DNA of 64,000 nt from positions 1 through 64,000 of the forward strand of contig CAZDUO010000011.1 in assembly GCA_964508655.1 (NCBI GenBank). Direction: 5' to 3'. The translations under genes were made by a program, and so were the position numbers. Shown here in pieces: positions 9,170-18,176 of this stretch. Within the stretch, counting starts at the first letter, position 1, and each line of letters opens with the position of its first letter. Source of the DNA: VBAS01 sp964508655. Lineage in GTDB: Bacteria > Bacteroidota > Bacteroidia > Chitinophagales > Chitinophagaceae. Under the pieces are notes generated by a model. The model was not told the DNA's origin. It worked only from the letters and a program-made list of their open reading frames with translations, and made no database searches.

Positions 9170-11002
9170 TTATTTGTTTAATAGCCCAAGATAGTCCTGC
9201 GGCACGGCAGTACCTTTTTTCAAAGCCATTTCTGCATCGGCTTTTGCCATTTGAACATTGCCCAGCTTAAAATGACAATAGGAGCGATTCAGGTAGTAAG
9301 TGCCCTGCGCATCCAGAGCAATCGCTTTGTCAAGGTCGGCCAGGGCCTCCTTGTATTTCATAAAAGCATTGAACAGTACGGTGCCGCGGTTGCAAAAAGC
9401 TGCTGCATACTGCGGGTCAATACTGAGACAGGTATCCAGCGAAGCCAATGCTTTTTCCGGTTCATTCTGTCGTATGGCCACTGTTCCCCTGATGTAATAG
9501 CCGAATTTATTTCCCGGCTGAAGCTGGTTCAGCTTGATCGCATCGGCAAGGGCTTCATCATTTCTGTTCTGGTCGAGGTAAATCAGGCCCCGTTTTTCGT
9601 AAGCGGCCGGAACTTCCGGATCGTATTTGACAGCAATATTGCAGTCCTCCAGCGCCTGGCGAATAAGTTTATTTTTACTCACGGTGTCGGATGTTGCAAA
9701 TGCCTGCAATGCTGTATAAGGCGCCCGGTTTATTCTTGGCCAGTTGGCATTGGGGTAATGCTTTATAGCATCTGTCCATAAAGTACCGGTATCTTTCCAC
9801 ACTTTTGTCCGCTGAAAACTTACAAACCCCATCAAAGCAAAAAGCGGTGTTGCTGCCCACTTAAAATATTTCCCGGTGATGATATTATACTTATCGAGCA
9901 GCATGCTGAACATAAATGCCAGCCCGATGTAAGACACATATGTATATCTTTCAGACACTATAGTAAGGCCGATGGATAAAACCTGGAGGACTAACAAAAG
10001 ATTTATAATAAAAAAAAGAGTCCCGAATATGATTATTTTATTTTTCCGGAAATACCATAATACGCCTGACAGCGCAATGATGAAAACCGGCGAAAGAAGA
10101 ATGGGTAATCCTAACTGGCCAGGTACTGGCAGGGGATGAAATGCCGAGAGCGGGTAGGGAATAAAAAAACGAAGACTATACATCATGAGTGTGTACGAAG
10201 CAAAAAAAGGGCGGTTCCAGAGCGGGTACACATCCAGCCCGATGATAGAGCCGCGGGTTTGAACCACTACAGTAATGATTCCGAACAACAAAGCCAGCAG
10301 CAGGAATGGAATTTTTTCAAATATGATTTTCCATGAAAAGGAGCGGCCTTTCCAATAATCAAGTAAAAATAATAACAGGGGTAAAACAACAGCTGCCGGT
10401 TTGGATAATAAGGTAAGAATAAAGAAAAGCAATGAAAACAAATACCGGCTCCGTTTTTTGCTTTGCAGGTATTGCCAGTATTTTATCAATGCTAAAAGAA
10501 AGAAGAAAGTATAAAGCACATCTTTCCGTTCCGATATCCACGCCACTGATTCCACATGCATAGGATGCACGCCAAATACAAGAGCTGTCAGCAGCGCCAC
10601 CCATTTATTATGATCTGACAAAAGCCAGATAAAATAAAACACAAGGGCTGTGTTTGCCAGGTGCAGCAGCAGGTTCACTAAAAAGTAAGAGAAGGGATCA
10701 AGACCTGAGAGTTGGTAGTTAAGCGCCAGCGAAATGAGGGTAAGCGGATGATAATTCTGGGCAATGGGTTTGGTAAAAATCCCTTCCCAGTCAGGCCCGT
10801 GGAGTAATTTGTTGTTGGTAACATAGAGGCCGTCGTCCCAGTTGGTAAAATTGTTTTGCAGCATGGGCAAAAAGCACAGGGCAGTAACAGATACAGCAAA
10901 AAAAATCAAGCCGCTGATTTTTTCTTTTTTGCCAGTAGGTACAGAAACCGCAAAGTTTGCAGCTTTTATAGTTTTAGCTGTAAATCGCTTTTTTTTGCCC
11001 AT
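9170..11002 (-). CDS. TMTC-like polytopic GT-C/TPR protein, paralog 5
   Basis: A 610-residue paralog and the first gene of the minus-strand operon. It starts MGKKKRFTAK and has NWDDGLY in the first outer loop, QNYHPLT, and HPMHVESVAWISERKD. The linker reads PRINRAPY, slightly different from the PRTNRA of its neighbours, and TPRs follow. The 157 bases upstream separate it from the GT39-like gene on the same strand. Close spacing downstream (2, 18 and 115 bases to paralogs 4, 3 and 2) supports one transcript. A role as a lipid-phosphate-sugar-dependent protein glycosyltransferase is inferred from the TMTC/PMT-like layout and from the GT2, flippase-like and GT39 genes next door. Confidence 0.8.
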   Translation of the reverse strand: MGKKKRFTAKTIKAANFAVSVPTGKKEKISGLIFFAVSVTALCFLPMLQNNFTNWDDGLYVTNNKLLHGPDWEGIFTKPIAQNYHPLTLISLALNYQLSGLDPFSYFLVNLLLHLANTALVFYFIWLLSDHNKWVALLTALVFGVHPMHVESVAWISERKDVLYTFFFLLALIKYWQYLQSKKRSRYLFSLLFFILTLLSKPAAVVLPLLLFLLDYWKGRSFSWKIIFEKIPFLLLALLFGIITVVVQTRGSIIGLDVYPLWNRPFFASYTLMMYSLRFFIPYPLSAFHPLPVPGQLGLPILLSPVFIIALSGVLWYFRKNKIIIFGTLFFIINLLLVLQVLSIGLTIVSERYTYVSYIGLAFMFSMLLDKYNIITGKYFKWAATPLFALMGFVSFQRTKVWKDTGTLWTDAIKHYPNANWPRINRAPYTALQAFATSDTVSKNKLIRQALEDCNIAVKYDPEVPAAYEKRGLIYLDQNRNDEALADAIKLNQLQPGNKFGYYIRGTVAIRQNEPEKALASLDTCLSIDPQYAAAFCNRGTVLFNAFMKYKEALADLDKAIALDAQGTYYLNRSYCHFKLGNVQMAKADAEMALKKGTAVPQDYLGLLNK

Positions 11003-11159
11003 AAGCGGAAATTAGCGGCCAAATCGATGGATTCCCGAATTTAAGTAATAGGGCGTGATTTACATAGTAGTAAAAAGCAGTGAAAAGCTCCTGGCTCTGA
11101 AAAATTATTTAATAAATGCAATATGACCAAACGGATAAATAGTATATAAATCCACTGAC

Positions 11160-12860
11160 TTATGAAGAATCCCTTCTCCTGAAAACAAAAACCACTCCAT
11201 GCGTTCTTTGCAGTTTATACGTATTGACATCTTTATCCCATACATACTTTGTTTCATACGGGCTAATCATATCTGCAACCCCTTCCAGTTGATAGTAATT
11301 AGCCATATAGTTGTCAAACCACCTGAAAAAGCTGGTATCGGTTATATATGACATCAATGAAATGGGATTGCTGAAGCAGACAAAGTATTTTGGTTTTGCT
11401 TTTTCTACATCGGCAATATACAAATGTTGCCATTCCTTAGAGCGTATGCCGGAGCCGCCATATAACAGTATGGCCATATCATGAGCAGAGGGTCCTCTTC
11501 TGCCTGTATAAATAAACACTTCCGGTTCGCCGCCCAATACGCCTACAATATCTCCCTCCTTTGTCCGCTCTTTCACCACTTTGCTTACTTCCCAGGCTTC
11601 AGGAAAGGGGTTGGTGCCGTAAACTTCTTTTAATATCATTGTATAATCCGGATTAAAATAATACACTCTGCCGGCATGAAGGTTTTGCTGAAAAACAAGT
11701 ACAAAAACAGATGCAAGTATACCGGATGAGACACCGGTGTTTAATTTCTTTGTCAAATAAATTTTGACTGAATAAAATGCGGAACCAGTACATACAGCCA
11801 TGGCGGGTGTCAACAGAATAAAATAATGATTATAAAACCAGAAACCCGGAATAATAGATAAAAAGGAAAATACCGGCAGCATTAAAATAAAAACTTTTTT
11901 AAAGAGTTTAAGGGGATTGAAAAAAGAAAGGATAAAACCTGCTCCAGCCATCAGCATCAGAACAGGATTATCATCAAACTGCCTGCCGAGATTCCACTGA
12001 AAATTATCAATGCCCCGTTCCAGTGAAACCTGCGATGTATATGACCTGGGAACTATATACACCCATTTCCAAAACTCAGCAATTGCATCCTGAATAAAAA
12101 TTACAAATACAAATATGGCAATAACCAGCAGGACACCAGCTGTAAAAATGCTTCCGTTGAAAAATAATTTTTTTATGGCCACCGGCTTTTGTACCAGGTA
12201 CCTGGCAAGTATGACGACACCGGCAAATAACAGAAACAACAGGCCGTTTTGTTTAATCATAAATGACATGCTGATAAATATTCCTGCTGCCAAAAAAGAA
12301 TACCATTTATCATTTTCCAATGCTTTCAGCAACAACCAGAAACCGGCGACGGCAAAAAGTAAAACCATATGTTCGCCCTGGACGGTAAACCCGGAAATAT
12401 TTTTACCGACAGACAATAGTGCGAAAGAGGCTGCTGCAATTAACCCGGACGGTTTATCCATCAGGCTGCCAGTGATAAGAAAAATAAAAATGATTGTGAG
12501 CAGATTGACGGCAATTACAGCTACGTGAAGAGATTGAACCGTGGAGCCAAATAAAAGTTGTAGTAAAGCATAAATATAAAACAACCCGGGGGGCTTGGTT
12601 TCATAAAACGAAATATAGGGTGTCTTGCCATCGAGTATCAACCGGCCATAGTAGGAATAGGCGCCTTCGTCTCTTTCAAACGGGATATCCAAAAAGTTTA
12701 ACCGTATTATTATTACCAGTAAGCAGATGATAAGCAACCCTATCAGATGGCCTTTACCGCTAAAAAAACTCCAATAACCCGGGGCAGATTTACTTTTATT
12801 TACCGGCAGCTGCGGTTTCTGCAGTGATTTGGGCTTTTTGGTTTTTTTATGTGCTTTCAT
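11160..12860 (-). CDS. GT39/ArnT-like GT-C membrane glycosyltransferase
   Basis: A 566-residue membrane protein with a Lys-rich start and about eleven hydrophobic segments. Just after the first membrane helix comes PFERDEGAYSYYGRLI, the acidic loop typical of PMT_2/ArnT/GT39 family enzymes, in which the Asp-Glu pair coordinates metal and the lipid-phosphate sugar. YETKPPGLFYIYALL follows in the next loop. The last ~150 residues form a soluble outer domain (VKERTKEGDIVGVLGGEPE). The family transfers sugars from polyprenyl-phosphate donors to lipids or proteins at the outer face of the inner membrane. It lies upstream of the TMTC-like operon on the same strand and 35 bases downstream of a methyltransferase gene. 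The acceptor is unknown. Confidence 0.75.
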   Translation of the reverse strand: MKAHKKTKKPKSLQKPQLPVNKSKSAPGYWSFFSGKGHLIGLLIICLLVIIIRLNFLDIPFERDEGAYSYYGRLILDGKTPYISFYETKPPGLFYIYALLQLLFGSTVQSLHVAVIAVNLLTIIFIFLITGSLMDKPSGLIAAASFALLSVGKNISGFTVQGEHMVLLFAVAGFWLLLKALENDKWYSFLAAGIFISMSFMIKQNGLLFLLFAGVVILARYLVQKPVAIKKLFFNGSIFTAGVLLVIAIFVFVIFIQDAIAEFWKWVYIVPRSYTSQVSLERGIDNFQWNLGRQFDDNPVLMLMAGAGFILSFFNPLKLFKKVFILMLPVFSFLSIIPGFWFYNHYFILLTPAMAVCTGSAFYSVKIYLTKKLNTGVSSGILASVFVLVFQQNLHAGRVYYFNPDYTMILKEVYGTNPFPEAWEVSKVVKERTKEGDIVGVLGGEPEVFIYTGRRGPSAHDMAILLYGGSGIRSKEWQHLYIADVEKAKPKYFVCFSNPISLMSYITDTSFFRWFDNYMANYYQLEGVADMISPYETKYVWDKDVNTYKLQRTHGVVFVFRRRDSS

Positions 12861-12895
12861 AAAAAAAATAAATCCTGTACAATTTTATCGGGAAA

Positions 12896-13732
12896 TTATT
12901 TTTTCCTGGCAACTACAAGACAGCTGCTTCCTGTAAATATTTTCTTCTTCATTCCTATTCTTTTTCGTTCCCATGACATTAAATACTGAACAATCCTGCC
13001 CGCAATTCCTTTGCTGTGATGATCCTTTTCCACGGTTTTAGGATCGCCTCTTTTAGTTTTTATATGTAACCAGGTTGGAAGGCTTCGGAAAAGCAAAATC
13101 GGCATCACTAAAAATGAAAACAAATAACTGCTGTATTCAACTTTAAATCCCGCTTTTGAAAGGGTTCTGGTTATTGATTTCAGGGTATACCGCCTGAAAT
13201 GGCCGATATAATCATCCTCATCAGACCAAAGTAAATTGTATGCGGGTACTGTCAGCAGCAGTACGCCGTTTTCTTCCATAAAAAAATTAACCTGCTTTAG
13301 AATACCCAGGTCATCTTCGATATGTTCGATGACATCAAATAAACCGCAGGAGGGTATAGAAGCTTCCGGCAGGCCGCAATTCTGCAGTGTTGTGCAAATA
13401 ATATTTTTTATACCCCTCGTTTTCCCGTTCAGACAGCCTTCAATTCCGGGCTCGAGTAAAACAACATCATATCCTTCCTTCTGCATACCTGTTGAAACAA
13501 ATCCGTTTCCCCCCCCAATATCGAAAAACTGCTTTGGAATATTAAAGGCCCTGGCCAGATCGGCGATGCAATTATTCCGATGCTGAAACCAGAAGCTATT
13601 ATCCTCCACTTCAAAGTATACCCTGTTGGCCTCGTGGGGGTAAGATATTTGCTGAATGTTTTCTGAAAACCAAATTCCGTCTTTCAGGTACAAAGATTTT
13701 TCAAGGTGATTCAATAATTGCTGCTCATTCAT
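12896..13732 (-). CDS. class I SAM-dependent methyltransferase
   Basis: A 278-residue protein with a Rossmann SAM-binding domain. Motif I is FFDIGGGNGFVSTGMQ (residues ~90-105), an acidic strand end VVLLEPG follows, and LFDVIEHIEDD is the motif typical of Methyltransf_11/23 domains. A hydrophobic stretch near residues 205-225 (LFSFLVMPILLFRSLP) suggests membrane association, common for methyltransferases acting on polyprenyl or quinone-like lipids and glycans. It sits just upstream of the GT39-like gene and is divergent from the GT2 gene, with 54 bases between start codons, so modification of a glycan or lipid intermediate is plausible. The substrate cannot be read from the sequence. Confidence 0.75.
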   Translation of the reverse strand: MNEQQLLNHLEKSLYLKDGIWFSENIQQISYPHEANRVYFEVEDNSFWFQHRNNCIADLARAFNIPKQFFDIGGGNGFVSTGMQKEGYDVVLLEPGIEGCLNGKTRGIKNIICTTLQNCGLPEASIPSCGLFDVIEHIEDDLGILKQVNFFMEENGVLLLTVPAYNLLWSDEDDYIGHFRRYTLKSITRTLSKAGFKVEYSSYLFSFLVMPILLFRSLPTWLHIKTKRGDPKTVEKDHHSKGIAGRIVQYLMSWERKRIGMKKKIFTGSSCLVVARKK

Positions 13733-13749
13733 ATTTCTAAAGTATTAAA

Positions 13750-13780
13750 TTGTAGCTGTATTTTTCATTTTTTATCTTTG
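13750..13780 (+). promoter_or_regulatory. Bacteroidota-type promoter of the GtrB-like gene
   Basis: TTG at 13750-13752, a 20-base spacer and TATCTTTG at 13773-13780 match the Bacteroidota sigma factor consensus. The start codon at 13787 comes only 6 bases after the -7 box, so the 5' leader must be almost absent. Confidence 0.7.
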
Positions 13781-13786
13781 TTTTCA

Positions 13787-14722
13787 ATGATAAGCCTGGT
13801 TATCCCCTGCTACAACGAAGAAGAATCTATTTTACAAACTTGCACTGAACTGATGGACGTGATGAGCCATCAGGGAGAAGAATTTGAATTGATCTTTGTT
13901 GATGATGGAAGTAAAGACCGGACTTTACAGATACTGTCAGCCTTGCAACCGCAGAATCCCCATATCCGTATTCTTTCCTTTTCACGAAATTTTGGTCATC
14001 AACTGGCTGTGACTGCGGGTATAGATCATGCACGGGGCGATGCGGTGGTACTGATAGACGCCGATCTTCAGGATCCGCCGGAACTGATTCCTGAAATGAT
14101 AAAAAAATGGAAGGAAGGCTACGAAGTAGTTTATGGCCAGCGTATACTCCGTAAGGGTGAATCGTATTTTAAAAGAATTACAGCCCGCCTGTTTTATCGT
14201 TTATTAAACAGGCTTTCTGAAGTGCCCATACCACTCGACACAGGTGATTTCAGGCTGATGGATCGCCGGGTTGTTGATGAGCTGATTAAAATGCGGGAAC
14301 ATCATCGCTTTATCCGCGGCATGGTAAGCTGGGTGGGTTTCAAACAAACTCCTGTATACTACGACCGGCGGCCGAGGTTTGCAGGAAAATCAAAATACCC
14401 GCTTCGTAAAATGCTCCGTTTTACAATGGATGGCATTGTTTCATTTTCTGCTACTCCTTTGAAAGTTGCAACCTATCTTGGATTTCTCACCGCCTTCTTG
14501 TCCCTGGTTGGAATTGTTTATGTAATTTTTGTACGCCTGCGTACAAATAATTGGGTCCCTGGCTGGACCACCACCATAATTGCAATCATGTTTTTCAGTG
14601 GAGTACAGCTTATCACAGTCGGAATAATTGGTGAATATGTAGCCAGAATTCACCGTGAATCGAAACATCGTCCCTTGTATATTTTAAAAGAGAAGATTGG
14701 ATACGGACCTTCAAATACTTGA
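13787..14722 (+). CDS. polyprenyl-phosphate glycosyltransferase, DPM1/GtrB type (GT2)
   Basis: A 311-residue GT-A glycosyltransferase with two C-terminal membrane helices. It starts MISLVIPCYNEEESI. The nucleotide-sugar site shows FVDDGSKDRT and the metal motif DADLQDPPELIPEM is typical of dolichol/bactoprenol-phosphate hexose synthases (DPM1, GtrB, ArnC). The ATG at 13787 was preferred over an in-frame upstream codon because the protein family begins here and the -7 box lies directly in front. Such enzymes load a hexose from a nucleotide sugar onto undecaprenyl phosphate at the inner face; GT-C enzymes like those at 1.5-12.9 kb then use it outside. Whether the sugar is mannose, glucose or another hexose cannot be told. 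Confidence 0.85.
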   Translation: MISLVIPCYNEEESILQTCTELMDVMSHQGEEFELIFVDDGSKDRTLQILSALQPQNPHIRILSFSRNFGHQLAVTAGIDHARGDAVVLIDADLQDPPELIPEMIKKWKEGYEVVYGQRILRKGESYFKRITARLFYRLLNRLSEVPIPLDTGDFRLMDRRVVDELIKMREHHRFIRGMVSWVGFKQTPVYYDRRPRFAGKSKYPLRKMLRFTMDGIVSFSATPLKVATYLGFLTAFLSLVGIVYVIFVRLRTNNWVPGWTTTIIAIMFFSGVQLITVGIIGEYVARIHRESKHRPLYILKEKIGYGPSNT

Positions 14723-14826
14723 AACTTGTTTATCAATTATTATGGGAAAATACAATTGTCTGTCTTACGGTACCATAATTCAAAAACCAGACAGCAAACG
14801 TGGATAATAGTACGGGAAGAAATACC

Positions 14827-15840
14827 ATGCGGATTACTCTTTTAAATACCTTTAAGTTCCTCCTCCTTCTTGTTATAGCTGCCGGCCTGCTCCTTTTTGC
14901 CTTTCGCGGTATGGATATTAAAAAAATTTTTTCTGAAATGATGAAAGCCGATTTGTTCTGGGTTACCCTATCGGCTTTGTTTTCTGTTGCTGCCTTCATC
15001 AGCCGGGCTTACCGCTGGAAACTGCTAATAGAGCCGCTGGGTTATTCCCCTTCACTTAAAAAAACTACTTACTCATTAATGGTAGGCTATTTTGCCAACC
15101 TGGCCTTTCCGCGGCTTGGCGAAATAACCCGCTGCGGAGCACTGAATAAGACGGAGAAAATACCTTTTAATAAACTGCTGGGCACTGTAATAGCGGAAAG
15201 AGCCATTGATGTGCTTAGCCTGTTGCTTTGTATGTTGCTGGCTTCGGTTATTGAATTCAAAAGACTGGGATATTTTTTCAGGGAAAATATTATTGACCCT
15301 TTTGTTTCAAAAATTGAGCAGCTTGCAAAATCGCCAATCGCACAACTGGCAGCTCTGTTTTTGCTTGCCACAGTTGTTATCATTTTGTTTTTTTATTTTA
15401 AAAAAGCCAGGAAAAAAAGTTCTGAAACAGGCTTTACAAAACTCATCAAAGGCCTTCTGGATGGATTGAGGACTGTTGCCAACCTGAAACATCCCTGGCT
15501 TTTTATTTTTCATTCTATCTTAATCTGGCTCCTTTATTACCTGGGTGTATATGTTTGTTTATTTGCTTTCCCCTTTACCACCGGGTTGGGATTCGGTACT
15601 GCGTTGTTTCTCCTGGTTGCCGGCGGTATCGGCATGTCGGCACCTGTACAAGGCGGCATTGGCGCTTATCACCTGCTGGTATCGCAAGGCCTTATACTGT
15701 ATGGTCTATCGCGGCAGGATGGACTTGCATTTGCCACCCTGCTGCACAGCCTGCAGTTGCTGCTTGTAGTAATATTTGGATTAACCTCCCTCCTCCTGCT
15801 ATTTTATTATAGAAAAAATACGAACAACAGCCGGTTTTAA
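14827..15840 (+). CDS. UPF0104/AglD-like membrane protein, possible flippase
   Basis: A 337-residue integral membrane protein with about eight helices, of the lysylphosphatidylglycerol synthetase N-terminal region/UPF0104 family. Visible landmarks are SRAYRWKLLIEPLGY after the second helix, GYFANLAFPRLGEITRCGAL, GTVIAERAIDVLSLL, and GGIGMSAPVQGGIGAYHLL near the end; the charged RxGE and ER pairs are typical of the family. Members often sit beside polyprenyl-phosphate glycosyltransferases and have been suggested to move lipid-linked sugars across the membrane; that function is inference here. An in-frame GTG at 14800 would add 9 residues, but the ATG at 14827 fits the family start better. It follows the GtrB-like gene after about 100 bases on the same strand. 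Confidence 0.75.
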   Translation: MRITLLNTFKFLLLLVIAAGLLLFAFRGMDIKKIFSEMMKADLFWVTLSALFSVAAFISRAYRWKLLIEPLGYSPSLKKTTYSLMVGYFANLAFPRLGEITRCGALNKTEKIPFNKLLGTVIAERAIDVLSLLLCMLLASVIEFKRLGYFFRENIIDPFVSKIEQLAKSPIAQLAALFLLATVVIILFFYFKKARKKSSETGFTKLIKGLLDGLRTVANLKHPWLFIFHSILIWLLYYLGVYVCLFAFPFTTGLGFGTALFLLVAGGIGMSAPVQGGIGAYHLLVSQGLILYGLSRQDGLAFATLLHSLQLLLVVIFGLTSLLLLFYYRKNTNNSRF

Positions 15841-15880
15841 TTTTACGGTTTTGTTTTTGATGATGATACTGACTAATTAC

Positions 15881-15910
15881 TTGTGCATGTAGCCAGGGTT
15901 TTTTATTTTG
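15881..15910 (+). promoter_or_regulatory. probable promoter of the second GT2 gene
   Basis: TTG at 15881-15883, a 19-base spacer and TTATTTTG at 15903-15910 fit the Bacteroidota consensus with one mismatch in the -7 box. The ATG at 15935 would leave a leader of about 20 bases. Confidence 0.45.
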
Positions 15911-15934
15911 TCACCCTAAAATAAGCCGCCTTGT

Positions 15935-16714
15935 ATGATTCATGGAAAGAAAGTAGTAGTTGTGCTGCCCGCCTATAATGCCGCCAAAACCCTGGAAAAA
16001 ACGTACCGGGAAATTGACTTTGATGTGGTGGACGATGTGATACTGGTGGATGATCACAGCACCGATAATACGGTGGAAGTAGCCAAACAGCTTGGCATCA
16101 GCCATATTCTGAAACACGACCGTAACTATGGCTACGGCGGCAACCAGAAAACCTGCTATAACTATGCATTGAAAATCGGGGCCGACATAGTAATCATGCT
16201 GCATCCCGATTACCAGTACAATCCCAAGCTGATACCTTCGATGGCGTACCTGGTGGGCAAAGAAGTATTTCATGCCGTGCTGGGTTCCCGCATTCTTGGC
16301 GACAGGGCCATGATTAACGGCATGCCTGTGTATAAATACATTGCCAACCGCATACTTACCTGGACGCAGAATTTTATTACCTGGCAAAAACTTTCGGAAT
16401 ACCACACAGGCTACCGGGCCTTTTCAAAAGAAGTGCTGGAAAAACTGAACCTGGAAGCCAACTCCGATGATTTTATTTTCGACAACCAGATGCTCTGCCA
16501 GATTTTTTATCTCGGTTATGAGATCGGTGAAATTTCCTGCCCGGCAAAATATTTTGAAGAAGCCTCCTCTATCAATTTCCGCCGAAGCGCCAAATACGGG
16601 CTGGGCGTCATCGCTACTTCCATCAAATACCGGCTCAACAAATGGAAGATAATGCGGTCAGCCATTTTTCATAAACCGGCCGAGAAGAAAATTGAAGTGG
16701 TTGCCAGCAAATGA
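15935..16714 (+). CDS. GT2 family glycosyltransferase, DPM1-like, soluble
   Basis: A 259-residue GT-A protein without membrane helices. It opens with KVVVVLPAYNAAKTLEKTY, shows ILVDDHSTDNTVEVA at the nucleotide site, HDRNYGYGGNQKTCYNYAL, and a metal-binding region IVIMLHPDYQYNPKLIP, where the usual DxD is replaced by HPD, as in many DPM1-like bacterial members. GSRILGD and the acceptor-side motif YHTGYRAFSKEVL follow. The enzyme probably transfers a sugar to a lipid phosphate or a growing glycan at the cytoplasmic face. It closes the glycan-gene block; the gene after it is on the opposite strand. Confidence 0.8.
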   Translation: MIHGKKVVVVLPAYNAAKTLEKTYREIDFDVVDDVILVDDHSTDNTVEVAKQLGISHILKHDRNYGYGGNQKTCYNYALKIGADIVIMLHPDYQYNPKLIPSMAYLVGKEVFHAVLGSRILGDRAMINGMPVYKYIANRILTWTQNFITWQKLSEYHTGYRAFSKEVLEKLNLEANSDDFIFDNQMLCQIFYLGYEIGEISCPAKYFEEASSINFRRSAKYGLGVIATSIKYRLNKWKIMRSAIFHKPAEKKIEVVASK

Positions 16715-16751
16715 CAGTGGAGCATGCCGGGAAACAAACAGAAACTTTTTG

Positions 16752-18176
16752 TCATGATTTTATAAAGGGCATCGTCTTCCTGTAATTTTCACCTGACAGC
16801 ATGAGGTAATAAAAACCGGCAGGAATAGAAGATGTATTCAGGTTGAAAGAATTTTCACCGGGATTAATCCGTACATGCTGCGTATTCATTTCCCGTCCTG
16901 AATTGTCAATAATCTTTATTGTCAGCTTTTCGGCTGGCAAATCTATAATGCGCAAAGCAAGCTGGCTGGTCACCCTGTTGCTGAAAATAATTTTTGCGCC
17001 GGCAATATCATTCCGGTTGACCCGGATAACATGGCTGTATATGTATTTTCCGCCTGCATTCACATATTTCAGCCGGTAGTGCTGCACCGGGCTGAGGGAA
17101 TAATCATCAAACGAATAATAAATTTCCTTATCTGATTCTCCTTTGCCGGCTCTCGTTCCTATTTTTATAAAATTGACGCCATCAATTGAACGCTCAATTT
17201 CAAAATGAGAAAAGGCGGTTTCACTGGTGGTCACCCAGGTGAGGCGGTTGGCATCGGGTCGTTTCCATGCAGTAAAATATTTCACCGTCACCGGCAATAC
17301 CATAGCATTAAATGCAGTGATGGTATACGAGCAGTTGGAGCCGGCGGTACCGTCAATGGCCACCGTCACCTTGGTACCTGAAGATTGCCAGCCGGTGGAT
17401 GCTGTTACCGATCCCCCTGAATTGGTAACACAATTTATTTTAGTAAGCGAGCCGCAGTTGCCAAGAAAAAATCCTACCTGGAAACCATTGGAAGAACCAG
17501 ATGCTGAGTTATCGCAGTTGATATTATTCAGCTGAATGGAGCTTGTGCCATCATTCTCCACATAATAAGTATAAAATGCTGTATTCTCCAATGAAAAGGC
17601 ACACAGATCAAGCGGCACTACTTCAGTGGAGGGTTTGTTGCATGCATTGTTGTCGTTGGTGGCCACCGGGCTGATGATGGTTGCCCCGGAACAATAATTA
17701 TTTGGTGGTGTATAATTTGTTGCTGAAAGAGTCAAGGTGCCTGTACCGGGCGTCCAGATTCGTAAATAGTAAGTAGTGTTAGGTGAAAGGGTATAGGTTT
17801 CTGCCGGCGCCCAATAACCGGTTCCGTCACTGAAGCAAACTGCATTGGCATCTACCGGGCCCTGGGTGTTGCCGCCGCCGCTACAGCCGGTATAAAAAGT
17901 AACTTCTGCTGCCTGCACCGGTGAAGTGGAAAGATTCATCAATACACATGAAGCAGATGCATTTGTAGTGAAAGTAAACACCGTGATTTTGCCGGTGCCG
18001 CTGAATTCAGTCGCCGTGCAGTGTGAAGAGTTGCCATTGGATGATGAAATGGTATAGTTGCGGCTTACCGAATCAAGTATTAATGAATAGGGACTTAAAC
18101 AACTTGTTCCCTGCGAAAAAACAAGCGTAGAAAAGATAGAAAACAATAAAACAAAAACACACGTCACGGTTTTCAT
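16752..18176 (-). CDS. secreted protein with T9SS type A sorting domain
   Basis: A 474-residue protein with a clear Sec signal peptide (MKTVTCVFVLLFSIFSTLV, cleavage probably after VFSQ). The first ~290 residues contain two Cys- and Ser/Thr-rich beta-sandwich-like regions with NNYCSGATIISPV and pairs of cysteines suggestive of disulfides. From LPVTVKYFTAWKRPDANRL on comes the conserved pre-C-terminal segment found in many Bacteroidota surface proteins (TWVTTSETAFSHFEIERS), and the end (RINPGENSFNLNTSSIPAGF) is a T9SS type A domain. Export to the cell surface is likely; binding target or enzymatic role is unknown. Confidence 0.85.
   Translation of the reverse strand: MKTVTCVFVLLFSIFSTLVFSQGTSCLSPYSLILDSVSRNYTISSSNGNSSHCTATEFSGTGKITVFTFTTNASASCVLMNLSTSPVQAAEVTFYTGCSGGGNTQGPVDANAVCFSDGTGYWAPAETYTLSPNTTYYLRIWTPGTGTLTLSATNYTPPNNYCSGATIISPVATNDNNACNKPSTEVVPLDLCAFSLENTAFYTYYVENDGTSSIQLNNINCDNSASGSSNGFQVGFFLGNCGSLTKINCVTNSGGSVTASTGWQSSGTKVTVAIDGTAGSNCSYTITAFNAMVLPVTVKYFTAWKRPDANRLTWVTTSETAFSHFEIERSIDGVNFIKIGTRAGKGESDKEIYYSFDDYSLSPVQHYRLKYVNAGGKYIYSHVIRVNRNDIAGAKIIFSNRVTSQLALRIIDLPAEKLTIKIIDNSGREMNTQHVRINPGENSFNLNTSSIPAGFYYLMLSGENYRKTMPFIKS

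Noticed and set aside
1472..11002. Five similar genes as an assembly duplication artefact
   Set aside because: The copies differ throughout at the amino-acid level, have different lengths and linkers, and one is on the other strand.
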